In this document: positions 1 through 6,821 of the stretch, one piece after another
How positions within the stretch are numbered: the first letter of the stretch is position 1
Layout of the letters: the number at the start of each line of letters is the position of its first letter
Source of the DNA: an uncultured Bacteroidales bacterium
Lineage (GTDB): Bacteria; Bacteroidota; Bacteroidia; Bacteroidales; Paludibacteraceae
Direction of reading: 5' to 3'
Length of the DNA stretch: 42,960 nucleotides
Assembly: GCA_902774185.1 (NCBI GenBank)
Contig: CACYHE010000021.1
Coordinates: forward strand, 1 to 42,960
The notes under the pieces: model-generated
What the model was told of the DNA's origin: nothing
The model's input: only the letters and a program-made list of their open reading frames with translations
The model's database searches: none
Position numbers and translations under genes: made by a program

Positions 1-135
1 CTCGATACAAGTGGAGGTGGGACGCTTACGGCGATGCACTATCGTCGCCCCGATTCGGTTGTTGAGGGCGAGATAGAAATCGTAAAGGATCGGATCGATT
101 TTACAATGGTTGGATTTGCGGCGTTGGTTTTTCAT
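1..135 (-). CDS. Start of an unknown protein, cut by left edge
   Basis: An open frame begins with ATG at 135 and runs off the left edge. It has 45 codons and no stop, and starts MKNQRRKSNHCKIDP. The N-terminus is basic and I recognise no family. A canonical promoter lies upstream on the same strand at 320-289, which leaves an untranslated leader of roughly 145 nt. Too little is visible for a function. It could also be a chance frame; the promoter and sensible start context are the main support. Confidence 0.4.
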   Translation of the reverse strand, partial: MKNQRRKSNHCKIDPILYDFYLALNNRIGATIVHRRKRPTSTCIE

Positions 136-288
136 GTTTTGTATGTTTGGCGTTTTTAAATCACGGGATATATACAAAGTATATATAAGGTGGTGCAGGA
201 TAGGTTTAAAGTCCTACCAAACCAGGTAACTACCCTTGGGCAGTATTTGCGGCGGCTTAGGAGGCGTGCCTATCTCTGAAATCGGGTG

Positions 289-320
289 CAAAGATACAAA
301 AAATTTTTGAACTATGCAAA
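289..320 (-). promoter_or_regulatory. Bacteroidota-type promoter for the left-edge gene
   Basis: On the minus strand TTTGC (320-316) is followed after 19 bp by TATCTTTG (296-289). This is the canonical -33/-7 arrangement of Bacteroidota. It points toward the left-edge gene. Confidence 0.7.
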
Positions 321-394
321 TTTTTGGGCACGGGAAATGAAGAAAAATGGATTTTTCATGCAAAATTGACCCAGAATGAAATTTCCGGAAATGA

Positions 395-563
395 ACGAAG
401 GTGGGATGTCGGAATCGCATTCCGACGAAATGGACATAGAGGGTAGGATATCGAACAATAGACGATAGAGATAAATAGCAAGTCTTTTCTATAAAAACTA
501 TAAATAAATTTTACTTTTTGCATAAAATCCTTGCATATGTCAAAAAAAAGCAGTAATTTTGCA
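395..563 (+). repeat. Direct repeat copy A, carrying a promoter
   Basis: This ~169 bp segment is repeated without indels at 2493-2661, with about 9 differences by eye (near 95% identity). Each copy contains a palindrome, GTCGGAAT-NNN-ATTCCGAC here, and a rightward promoter at its right end. The two copies bracket the structured RNA and the two zinc-ribbon genes. Confidence 0.9.
531..561 (+). promoter_or_regulatory. Promoter of the structured RNA / zinc-ribbon unit
   Basis: TTGC at 531-534, a 19 bp gap, then TAATTTTG at 554-561. The predicted start of transcription is near 568, about 270 nt upstream of the first zinc-ribbon ATG. This leaves room for a long structured leader or a separate small RNA. 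The promoter is the right end of direct repeat copy A. Confidence 0.65.
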
Positions 564-645
564 CCAAAATTAGTGAAAACTAAAATGCCTATGGAAAAAT
601 AACGGTCAACAGACATAAACATTAAGCGTTTGCTTATTAGGATTT

Positions 646-762
646 AACTCTAAAACTTCGACACTTTTGGATTTATACCGACCTAATATGTGATACGCAC
701 ACGCTGCGGCGTGGGCTATCTGTATATATTAGAGGTATAAAGGGAGTCGAAGCCCTAGAGTT
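646..762 (+). ncRNA. Candidate structured RNA (rod-like, cUNCGg-capped)
   Basis: The segment folds by eye into one long rod. AACTCTA (646-652) pairs TAGAGTT (756-762). After a 3x3 internal loop, CTTCGAC (656-662) pairs GTCGAAG (746-752). TTTATACC (672-679) pairs GGTATAAA (734-741). CTAATAT (683-689) pairs ATATTAG (726-732). GATA (692-695) pairs TATC (717-720). GCxCACGC (697-704) pairs GCGTGxGC (709-716), closing a C(TGCG)G tetraloop. A small hairpin TAAGC-GTTT-GCTTA lies upstream (623-636). A weak hairpin plus T-run (775-791) lies downstream and could terminate a ~225-nt RNA. I do not recognise a named family. It is either a cis-acting leader of the zinc-ribbon genes or an independent small RNA. 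Confidence 0.55.
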
Positions 763-840
763 ACTAAACAGCAGAGAAGCCCGCGCTTTTTGTTGTCTAT
801 TGTGATTTGGTACGAATACAAATACTAAAAACATACTACT

Positions 841-1743
841 ATGGTGCAGTTGAAATGTCCAGAATGCGGGAAGAAGTTTAGTACTCCCACAGCAAAGTGC
901 CCACATTGTGGCTCTCAGATTAACAAAGATGGTAAAGTGATGGTCATTAGTTTGGTAAAAAATCTTTTTGACTTTCCCTACCTCTACAGAAACCCTTCTA
1001 TCGAGATTAGACAGAAAGGCTTCAAACATGTAGCCGATGTTAAGTACAATGAGAAATTTGAACTCGCAATCAACAAGGAATGTGAACTCATTTTTAAGTG
1101 TAACTTTGTGGATTTGCCTTTCTCTACATGCGAGGTAAAGCCAGGCGATGTGGTGTATGTTACTTATGACAATGGGTTGAATTGTTTGCGAACAATTAAA
1201 ATTCACAACAAAGAGTACAATATCCCTGTTGTTGATAAAACAAACAAACACAAAGTTAATATCAAACTTTTGTTGGCAATTATTGGTGTGTTCATCTTGT
1301 TGGCTCTATATACAGCTGTCTTGCAAATGTTAGAGTCGTATCAGCTTGAAAAATATAGACAAGCAAAAATGCAAGAGACACCTACATTATATGAAATTCA
1401 AGATGTGCCTACTATAGAGATGACAGATCTACCACAAGCATTCGAGTACGATGACATAAGGCAGCAATTTGAAATATGGAAAAACACCCAAGATAGATTC
1501 TTTTACGAGGTATCTCTAATTCCTGGTAAAGCTTCTCTTCCTGAATATCAAGGAATCATGGGACAAACGATTTTTAGGGATGCAAACAAAGCGTTAGATG
1601 AATTTAACGATGAGGACGAAAAATTAGAACGATTGCTGCGTTATCATGGTTTTACAGATGAAGCAGAGTACCTCAAACATGACAAAGAAGATCTTAACAA
1701 ATGGTATTTTCAGATGAGAAGGAAAGTCAAGTATGGCAAATAA
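841..1743 (+). CDS. Zinc-ribbon membrane protein, 300 aa
   Basis: The N-terminus is a rubredoxin-like zinc ribbon with paired knuckles CPEC (residues 6-9) and CPHC (20-23). A region of about 110 residues rich in beta-strand-like sequence follows, then one transmembrane helix at about 141-163 (runs of Leu, Ile, Val) and a charged, probably helical C-terminal domain of ~135 residues. With no signal peptide, the ribbon should face the cytoplasm. The next gene is a paralogue with the same ribbon and a similar middle section (both share VKPGD). The start is fixed by the ribbon beginning directly after ATG; there is no clear Shine-Dalgarno. Its specific role is unknown. Base composition is more AT-rich than the neighbouring housekeeping genes, and it sits in a direct-repeat-flanked cassette. 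Confidence 0.85.
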   Translation: MVQLKCPECGKKFSTPTAKCPHCGSQINKDGKVMVISLVKNLFDFPYLYRNPSIEIRQKGFKHVADVKYNEKFELAINKECELIFKCNFVDLPFSTCEVKPGDVVYVTYDNGLNCLRTIKIHNKEYNIPVVDKTNKHKVNIKLLLAIIGVFILLALYTAVLQMLESYQLEKYRQAKMQETPTLYEIQDVPTIEMTDLPQAFEYDDIRQQFEIWKNTQDRFFYEVSLIPGKASLPEYQGIMGQTIFRDANKALDEFNDEDEKLERLLRYHGFTDEAEYLKHDKEDLNKWYFQMRRKVKYGK

Positions 1744-1773
1744 AATCAGAAATAATCTCAAATTAATATAACT

Positions 1774-2247
1774 ATGGCACTCATTACATGTCCTGAATGC
1801 GGTAAGGAAATTAGCTCTACCGTATCAAAATGCCCTCATTGCGGGTATGAAGTTAAGAAAGATGAGAAAGTGACCATCTTAGGTTACTCCGAGTCCTTTG
1901 CAATTAACCCAGCTGTTTCTGTCTATCTCAACGATTGGAAAATCGGAGAAGTTTCTCAGAATGGGAAGATTGTGCTAGATGTTGACAAGGGAAGTTTGTT
2001 GAAATTCAAGGGTGGTCTGCGTTCCACTTCATGTGTGGTCAAGCCAGGCGATTGGATTTTACTCTCTTTCAACAGAGCGACAGGCGGATTGGATGCAATC
2101 CTCACAGACAAAGAGAACTATCAGTTAGCCATTAACAAAGCAAAAGGAGCCGACTCAAAACGTTGGATTTGGATAGTAATTATCGGTGTGGCTTTGATAA
2201 CATTAGGATACCTTTGGAAATTTCTAACTGAGTTGCGGTATATGTAA
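1774..2247 (+). CDS. Zinc-ribbon membrane protein, 157 aa (paralogue)
   Basis: This is a shorter paralogue of the preceding gene. It has zinc ribbon CPEC (6-9) and CPHC (20-23), a middle domain with SVYLNDWKIG and VVKPGDWILL-type strands, and a single transmembrane helix near the C-terminus (about 130-148, RWIWIVIIGVALITLGYLW). It lacks the long C-terminal domain of its neighbour. It starts 30 bp after the upstream stop and ends before a strong terminator at 2284-2312, so the two genes form one unit. Function is unknown. Zinc-ribbon plus single-helix proteins in Bacteroidota are often small uncharacterised envelope or signalling proteins; that is inference only. Confidence 0.85.
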   Translation: MALITCPECGKEISSTVSKCPHCGYEVKKDEKVTILGYSESFAINPAVSVYLNDWKIGEVSQNGKIVLDVDKGSLLKFKGGLRSTSCVVKPGDWILLSFNRATGGLDAILTDKENYQLAINKAKGADSKRWIWIVIIGVALITLGYLWKFLTELRYM

Positions 2248-2283
2248 AAGCAATTGCCGCCGTTAGACAAATTGAACACAAAG

Positions 2284-2312
2284 AAAATAGGAGGTTAACA
2301 GCCTCCTATTTT
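2284..2312 (+). terminator. Intrinsic terminator after the zinc-ribbon genes
   Basis: AAAATAGGAGG pairs perfectly with CCTCCTATTTT (11 bp stem) around a 7-nt loop. The T-rich 3' arm serves as the tract. It follows the 157-aa gene's stop by 36 bp. Confidence 0.8.
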
Positions 2313-2319
2313 AGTGTCG

Positions 2320-2400
2320 TCAGAAAGACATAGAAGCATCTACTTCTTTTAAGAACTCCTCCTTGGAATGGACATGAACGATGCGCCCGTCTATGGATAC
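2320..2400 (-). pseudogene. Possible C-terminal gene remnant
   Basis: Read on the minus strand, about 26 codons end at a stop at 2320 with a protein-like, non-repetitive sequence (SIDGRIVHVHSKEEFLKEVD). Immediately upstream the frame dissolves into 32-bp tandem repeats. This looks like the tail of a gene whose body has been lost. I do not recognise a family, and it could be chance. Confidence 0.2.
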
Positions 2401-2405
2401 ACAAC

Positions 2406-2501
2406 CCGCATAAAATTGCGGGAAAAGGACGAAGATACCGCATAAAATTGCGGAAAAAGGACGAAGACACCGCATAAAATTACGGGAAAAGGACGAAGGT
2501 G
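2406..2501. repeat. Three tandem 32-bp hairpin units
   Basis: Units start at 2406, 2438 and 2470. The first two contain the perfect inverted repeat CCGCA-TAAAAT-TGCGG followed by a GGACGAAG stretch. The third has one stem base changed. A diverged version of the last ~23 bp also precedes direct-repeat copy A near 378-400. Confidence 0.85.
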
Positions 2502-2661
2502 GGATGTCGGAATGACATTCCGACGAAATGGACATAGAGGGCAGGATATCGAACAATAGACGATAGAGATAAATAGCAAGTCTTTTCTACAAAAACTATA
2601 AATAAATTTTACTTTTTGCATAAAATCCTTGCATATATCAAAAAATTGTTGTAATTTTGCA
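2493..2661 (+). repeat. Direct repeat copy B, upstream of udk
   Basis: This is the second copy of the 395-563 segment, at a constant offset of 2098 bp. Its palindrome is slightly longer than in copy A (GTCGGAATG-a-CATTCCGAC, 9 bp arms). It ends in the udk promoter. Confidence 0.9.
2629..2659 (+). promoter_or_regulatory. udk promoter
   Basis: TTGC (2629-2632), 19 bp, TAATTTTG (2652-2659). The predicted transcription start is about 45 bp before the udk ATG. The same promoter is duplicated at 531-561. Confidence 0.7.
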
Positions 2662-2710
2662 TCCCGAACCGGTTTAGAGCCGGAGCAAGCAATCAAAGCA
2701 CTGTGAATTT

Positions 2711-3328
2711 ATGTTTATCATCGGCATTGCGGGCGGTACCGGCTCGGGTAAAACAACGGTAGTCAGAAAACTCATTGAGCGCCTTCCGAAAGGCGAGGTA
2801 GTGGTTATTCCTCAGGACTCGTATTACAAGGACAGCAGTAATGTGCCTGTTGAGGAGCGTCAGAACATCAACTTCGACCATCCTGATGCGTTCGATTGGT
2901 CGTTGCTGACCAAGCATATCGCGCTGCTCAAAGAGGGTCAGGCTATCGAGCAACCTATCTATTCGTATATCACCTGCACACGTTCGGAGGAGACTATTCA
3001 TATCGAGCCCAAAGAGGTGATCGTGGTAGAAGGTATCATGGCGCTGCGTGAACCGAAGATGCGTGCGCAGATGGATCTGAAGATCTTTGTTGATGCCGAT
3101 GCTGATGACCGTCTGATCCGTGTGATGAAACGTGACGTGTTAGAGCGTGGTCGTACGGCCGAGCAGGTCATTGAGCGTTACCAACGAGTGCTCAAACCGA
3201 TGCACGAGCAGTTCATTGAGCCTTGTAAGCGTTTTGCGGATGTCATCGTGCCGCAAGGCGGACATAACAATGCAGCTATCAACATGCTGTCTAAATTCAT
3301 CAAACAGCAGCTGAAGGAGAAAGAATAA
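2711..3328 (+). CDS. udk: Uridine kinase
   Basis: Uridine/cytidine kinase phosphorylates uridine or cytidine to UMP/CMP in pyrimidine salvage, in the cytoplasm. The 205-aa length is typical. The Walker A loop GGTGSGKT is at residues 8-15. The family motifs QDSYYKD (35-41), NFDHPDAFD (54-62) and VVEGIMAL near 103-110 are present, and the C-terminus has the ER-x-YQ-x-VLKPM-type segment typical of the family. The start directly precedes the first strand and P-loop. Its promoter lies in direct repeat copy B. The chromate-transporter pair follows after about 60 bp that include a small GGGC-TTC-GCC hairpin and an ACAGAACACAG word repeat. Confidence 0.95.
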   Translation: MFIIGIAGGTGSGKTTVVRKLIERLPKGEVVVIPQDSYYKDSSNVPVEERQNINFDHPDAFDWSLLTKHIALLKEGQAIEQPIYSYITCTRSEETIHIEPKEVIVVEGIMALREPKMRAQMDLKIFVDADADDRLIRVMKRDVLERGRTAEQVIERYQRVLKPMHEQFIEPCKRFADVIVPQGGHNNAAINMLSKFIKQQLKEKE

Positions 3329-3389
3329 AGACGGGCTTCGCCTGACAGAACACAGAACACAGACCGAATTACCATTCAGCAGAGCGGTC

Positions 3390-3965
3390 ATGTTTTTCCA
3401 ACTCTTCTGGACATATCTGAAGATCGGAACTTTCACTTTGGGTGGAGGTTATGCGATGTTGCCCTTGATCCAACGTGAAGTGGTGGACCGCAAGGGTTGG
3501 ATCGACGAGGAGGAATTTCTGAATATGATTGCCTTGGCGCAAGCTGCACCGGGACTGATAGCGGTCAATTCGGCTATCTTCATCGGTTGGCGCATCGGTG
3601 GTTGGCGCGGCGTAGCCGGCGCGGTGTTAGGGGCTGTTCTACCTTCCTTCTTGATTATTCTCGCTATCGCGATGGTCTTCCGGGACTGGAAAGAACTGCC
3701 GGCTGTGGAGGCGGTATTCAAGGGTGTCCGTCCGGCAGTCGTGGCTTTGATCGCAGCGCCTTTATTTAAATTAGCGAAATCCGCTATGAAGAGCAGAGAA
3801 CACAGAGCACAGAACACAGCCCGAAGCGCATTATTTCTTCTGGTTTCTTTAGCTGCGGCTTTGCTTATCTGGTTAGGTCATGTCAACCCTGTTTGGGTGA
3901 TACTCGCAACGGTATTATTGACGTTATGCTTTATCTTTCTCTCTTCCTATCGTTCTTCAAAATAG
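3390..3965 (+). CDS. Chromate transporter family, subunit 1
   Basis: This is one half of a split (short-chain) CHR-family transporter. CHR proteins export chromate, or related oxyanions, across the inner membrane. At 191 aa it has one CHR domain: TLGGGYAMLPLIQREVV near the N-terminus, then AQAAPGLIAVNSAIFIGWRIGG and several hydrophobic helices. It overlaps the next gene by 40 bp; the second half is presumably translated coupled and forms a heterodimer, as is known for short-chain CHR pairs. A cytoplasmic-loop stretch, KSREHRAQNTARS, is encoded by an ACAGAGCACAGAACACAG word repeat (3791-3820) that also lies in the spacer upstream of this gene. The actual substrate is not shown by sequence. Confidence 0.9.
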   Translation: MFFQLFWTYLKIGTFTLGGGYAMLPLIQREVVDRKGWIDEEEFLNMIALAQAAPGLIAVNSAIFIGWRIGGWRGVAGAVLGAVLPSFLIILAIAMVFRDWKELPAVEAVFKGVRPAVVALIAAPLFKLAKSAMKSREHRAQNTARSALFLLVSLAAALLIWLGHVNPVWVILATVLLTLCFIFLSSYRSSK

Positions 3966-4489
3966 GTCTCTTCGGATTCGGAGGGGGCTTGGCGATTCTT
4001 TCATTGATGCAGATGGAAGTGGAGCGTTATGGTTGGATGAGCCAACAGGAGTTCGTCGATATCGTGGCGGTGAGTCAAGTGACGCCGGGACCGATCGGTA
4101 TCAACTGCGCGACGTACGTCGGTTATACGGTAGGTGGTTTCTGGGGTAGTGTGTTGGCTACTTTTGCGATTGTGCTGCCGAGCCTGATCATCATGTTGAC
4201 GATATGTAAGATCTACTTCTGGTTAAGCAAACGCTTTCAAGGCAATCCGTATTTTGAGCAGACACTCCGCATGCTTCGTTTTGCGGTCATCGGTCTGATC
4301 GCATCGGCAGCATTGATGCTTATCAAACCGACCAACTTCATTGATCCGATCAGTTGGGTGATTTTCGGAGTGGTCGCTTTCTTTACCGTATTGCCGAATT
4401 TTATAAAAAACAAGATGACTGAGGTCATCAGTCATCCTATCTTATTGATTCTTCTTGCCGGAGTGGCAGGTTATTTCATCTATTCTTAA
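3926..4489 (+). CDS. Chromate transporter family, subunit 2
   Basis: This is the second half of the CHR pair (187 aa). The motifs FGFGGGLAILSLMQMEVE, SQVTPGPIGINCATYVGY and VIGLIASAALML correspond to one CHR domain. I chose the ATG at 3926 because MLYLSLFLSFFKIGLFGFGGG aligns with subunit 1's start; an upstream in-frame ATG (3893) would add 11 residues lying inside the previous gene. The stop codon TAA (4487-4489) shares three bases with the stop of the converging pcrA gene (4486-4488) in the palindrome TTAA, so there is no room for a terminator between them. Confidence 0.9.
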   Translation: MLYLSLFLSFFKIGLFGFGGGLAILSLMQMEVERYGWMSQQEFVDIVAVSQVTPGPIGINCATYVGYTVGGFWGSVLATFAIVLPSLIIMLTICKIYFWLSKRFQGNPYFEQTLRMLRFAVIGLIASAALMLIKPTNFIDPISWVIFGVVAFFTVLPNFIKNKMTEVISHPILLILLAGVAGYFIYS

Positions 4490-6735
4490 GCCCGTTCCAG
4501 TTTGGCGTGGGTGAGCAGGAGTGTCTTCGTTCCTTGGGTATCGAAGCGGATCTCTATCTTGTCGTTCTCCGTCACTTCGTCCCGATAGACACGCAGGACT
4601 GTACCGACGCCAAAGACGCGATGAGAGACGCGGTCATCGGGTTTCCACGCCGCATTTGTCAACGATGTCGTCGCTCCGCTAACAGGTGTCTTCGGAGAAG
4701 AGGTAGATCGAGATGTCGAGATGTCGAGATCACGAGGTCTCGAAAAAGTCTGTGCACTGTTAGTAAAACGGTCTGTGCTCTGTGGTCTTGTCATCTCGAA
4801 ATATTGGCGGTCGATGTCTTGCAGGAACCGGCTGGGTGAGTTGAAGGTGAAAGAACCGTTACGGAAACGTTGCCGCGCAAAAGAGAGGTAACACTGTTCC
4901 TCGGCACGCGTGATGGCTACGTAGAGCAGGCGTCGTTCTTCTTCTATCTCAGACGGCTTGATGCAGAACTGCGAAGGGAAGAGTTGTTCTTCGAGTCCAA
5001 CGATGAAGACCACCGGGAACTCGAGTCCTTTGGCGGCATGAACGGTCATGAGCGTGACGCGTTCGGTTGTGTCGGTGAGGTTCTCGTCCTGATCAGTCTG
5101 CAGACTGACTTCGGAGAGGAAATCGGTGATGGGCGTGTAGTCGATACCTTCCTTCGCCCGTTGTTCCACGAACTCATGGATGGCGTTGAGTAGCTCCTGC
5201 ACGTTCTGCGCCCGGTCGATACCTTCGGTAGAACGATCCATGGCAAGGGCGGTCATCACGCCGGAGGTACGCAGCACCGTCTCCGTGAATGCGAAGGCAT
5301 CCAGGGTCTCACTTTGTTCATGATAGGTATCGATGAGGGCAGCGAAAGCTTGCAGTTTCTTCTTGGTCGCTGCGCTGACATCGAGTCCCGTATCGTCGGG
5401 TTGACGCATGACGTCCAGATAACACTTATGATGCTCGATCGCATTCGCCGACACTTTTTTCATCGTCGTTTCACCGATACCTCTACCGGGAAAACCGACG
5501 ATACGCAGGAGCGCTTCGTTATCGCGTGCGTTCACCGCCAGACGGAGGTAACCCAAGGCGTCTTTGATCTCTTTGCGTTGGTAGAAAGAGGTACCACCGT
5601 AGATACGGTAAGGGATATTGAGTTTGCGTAACTCTCCTTCGATGACGCGGCTCTGTGCGTTCGTGCGATACAAAACGGCAAAAGCGTCGTACCCTTTATG
5701 CCGCATTCGTTGGATCTTCGTAGCCACGCCGAGTGCTTCGGTGCGGTCGTCCATATAGGGTTGCAGGTTCAAGGGTTGACCTGCCTCTTTCTCCGAATAG
5801 ACCGTCTTCTCTATCTGGTGTTGGTTCTTATGAATGAGCGAGTTAGCCGCATTGACGATGTTTTGCGTAGAGCGGTAGTTGCGTTCCAATTTGAATAACT
5901 TCGCATTGGGGTACACCTGCCGGAAATTGAGGATATTACGAATGTCCGCTCCCCGGAAGGAATATATCGACTGGGCATCGTCTCCTACTACGCAGATGTT
6001 GTTCTGCGGTTCGGTCAGTTTTTTGATCAGCAGAAACTGAATATAGTTCGTGTCCTGGTACTCGTCCACAAGGATATATTGGAACTGTTGCTGGTATCTG
6101 TTTCTTACTTCCGGACTAAGATCCATGAGACGGAGCATGTTAATCAGCAGGTCGTCGAAGTCCATGGCGTTGGCTGCTTTAAGCCGGGCTTCGTACAAAG
6201 CATAGATCGTTGCAAACTCATACATCCGCATCTCCCGGTCTTCGCGCAGCAGGTTCTGGTTCATCTCATATTCACGTGGACTGACACCGTTGTTTTTCAT
6301 CATGGAGATACGTGCCTGAACAGCTCCGGACTTGTAGATCTTCTCATCCAACCCCCGCTCTTTGCAGATGGCTTTGATGACCGATTTGCTATCGGGCGTG
6401 TCGTAGATGGAGAAATCGCGTGTGTAGCCCAACAGGTCGGCGTAGGGACGAATGAGGCGCGTGCAGATCGAGTGGAACGTGCCCATTGCCAGATAACGCG
6501 CATCATTGGCGGACACAAGTCTGGCGATTCGTTCTTTCATCTCGCGTGCCGCTTTATTGGTGAACGTGAGCGCCATGATACGAGAAGCAGGTACGCCTTG
6601 CTGCAAGAGATAAGCGATGCGATAGGTGAGCACACGCGTCTTACCCGAACCCGCACCGGCTACAATGAGAGAAGGACCTTCCGTATAAGTCACTGCCTCC
6701 CGTTGGGAACTATTTAATTGGTCTAAAAAATCCAT
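4486..6735 (-). CDS. pcrA: ATP-dependent DNA helicase PcrA/UvrD
   Basis: Superfamily 1A 3'-5' DNA helicase acting in repair and replication restart. At 749 aa it is the usual length. Visible motifs in order: Q-motif LNSSQREAV (8-15), Walker A AGAGSGKT (26-33), DEYQDTN (Walker B), VVGDDAQSIYSFRGA (III), LERNYRST (IV), VTLMTVHAAKGLEFPVVF (V) and RRLLYVAITRAEEQ (VI). The C-terminus has the tudor-like DDRVSHRVFGVGTVL segment typical of PcrA. The linker before it (roughly residues 645-680) is low complexity and coded by tandem words at 4706-4795. Transcription starts from 6786-6755, divergent from the methyltransferase gene. The stop overlaps that of the convergent chromate transporter. Confidence 0.95.
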   Translation of the reverse strand: MDFLDQLNSSQREAVTYTEGPSLIVAGAGSGKTRVLTYRIAYLLQQGVPASRIMALTFTNKAAREMKERIARLVSANDARYLAMGTFHSICTRLIRPYADLLGYTRDFSIYDTPDSKSVIKAICKERGLDEKIYKSGAVQARISMMKNNGVSPREYEMNQNLLREDREMRMYEFATIYALYEARLKAANAMDFDDLLINMLRLMDLSPEVRNRYQQQFQYILVDEYQDTNYIQFLLIKKLTEPQNNICVVGDDAQSIYSFRGADIRNILNFRQVYPNAKLFKLERNYRSTQNIVNAANSLIHKNQHQIEKTVYSEKEAGQPLNLQPYMDDRTEALGVATKIQRMRHKGYDAFAVLYRTNAQSRVIEGELRKLNIPYRIYGGTSFYQRKEIKDALGYLRLAVNARDNEALLRIVGFPGRGIGETTMKKVSANAIEHHKCYLDVMRQPDDTGLDVSAATKKKLQAFAALIDTYHEQSETLDAFAFTETVLRTSGVMTALAMDRSTEGIDRAQNVQELLNAIHEFVEQRAKEGIDYTPITDFLSEVSLQTDQDENLTDTTERVTLMTVHAAKGLEFPVVFIVGLEEQLFPSQFCIKPSEIEEERRLLYVAITRAEEQCYLSFARQRFRNGSFTFNSPSRFLQDIDRQYFEMTRPQSTDRFTNSAQTFSRPRDLDISTSRSTSSPKTPVSGATTSLTNAAWKPDDRVSHRVFGVGTVLRVYRDEVTENDKIEIRFDTQGTKTLLLTHAKLERA

Positions 6736-6754
6736 GCACGCACAAAAAAGTGTG

Positions 6755-6786
6755 CAAAATTACGAAATATTTTGCATATATGCAAA
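6755..6786 (-). promoter_or_regulatory. pcrA promoter (shares palindromic -33)
   Basis: On the minus strand TTTGC (6786-6782), 19 bp, TAATTTTG (6762-6755). The -33 lies in the palindrome TTTGCATATATGCAAA (6771-6786), which also serves the divergent promoter. Confidence 0.7.
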
Positions 6787-6802
6787 TTTTTTTGTATCTT
6801 TG
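6771..6802 (+). promoter_or_regulatory. RsmF-like gene promoter (shares palindromic -33)
   Basis: TTTGC (6771-6775), 19 bp, TATCTTTG (6795-6802), about 20 bp before the ATG at 6822. The -33 half is the left arm of the 16-bp palindrome shared with the pcrA promoter. Confidence 0.75.
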
Positions 6803-6821
6803 CAGCCGATTTTGAAAAAAT

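Noticed and set aside
646-762. SRP RNA or tmRNA
   Set aside because: The conserved SRP apical loop and the tmRNA tRNA-like ends are absent. 6S-like shape remains possible but is unsupported by sequence.
673-1251. 192-aa minus-strand open frame opposite the first zinc-ribbon gene
   Set aside because: It is antisense to a convincing zinc-ribbon CDS and to the structured RNA, with no recognisable domain.
395-2661. Insertion-sequence or composite transposon
   Set aside because: No transposase, no terminal inverted repeats and no target-site duplication were seen; only long direct repeats.
2391-2696. 101-aa minus-strand frame, similar to a frame at 356-622
   Set aside because: The similarity comes solely from the direct repeat and 32-bp units. 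The composition is not protein-like.
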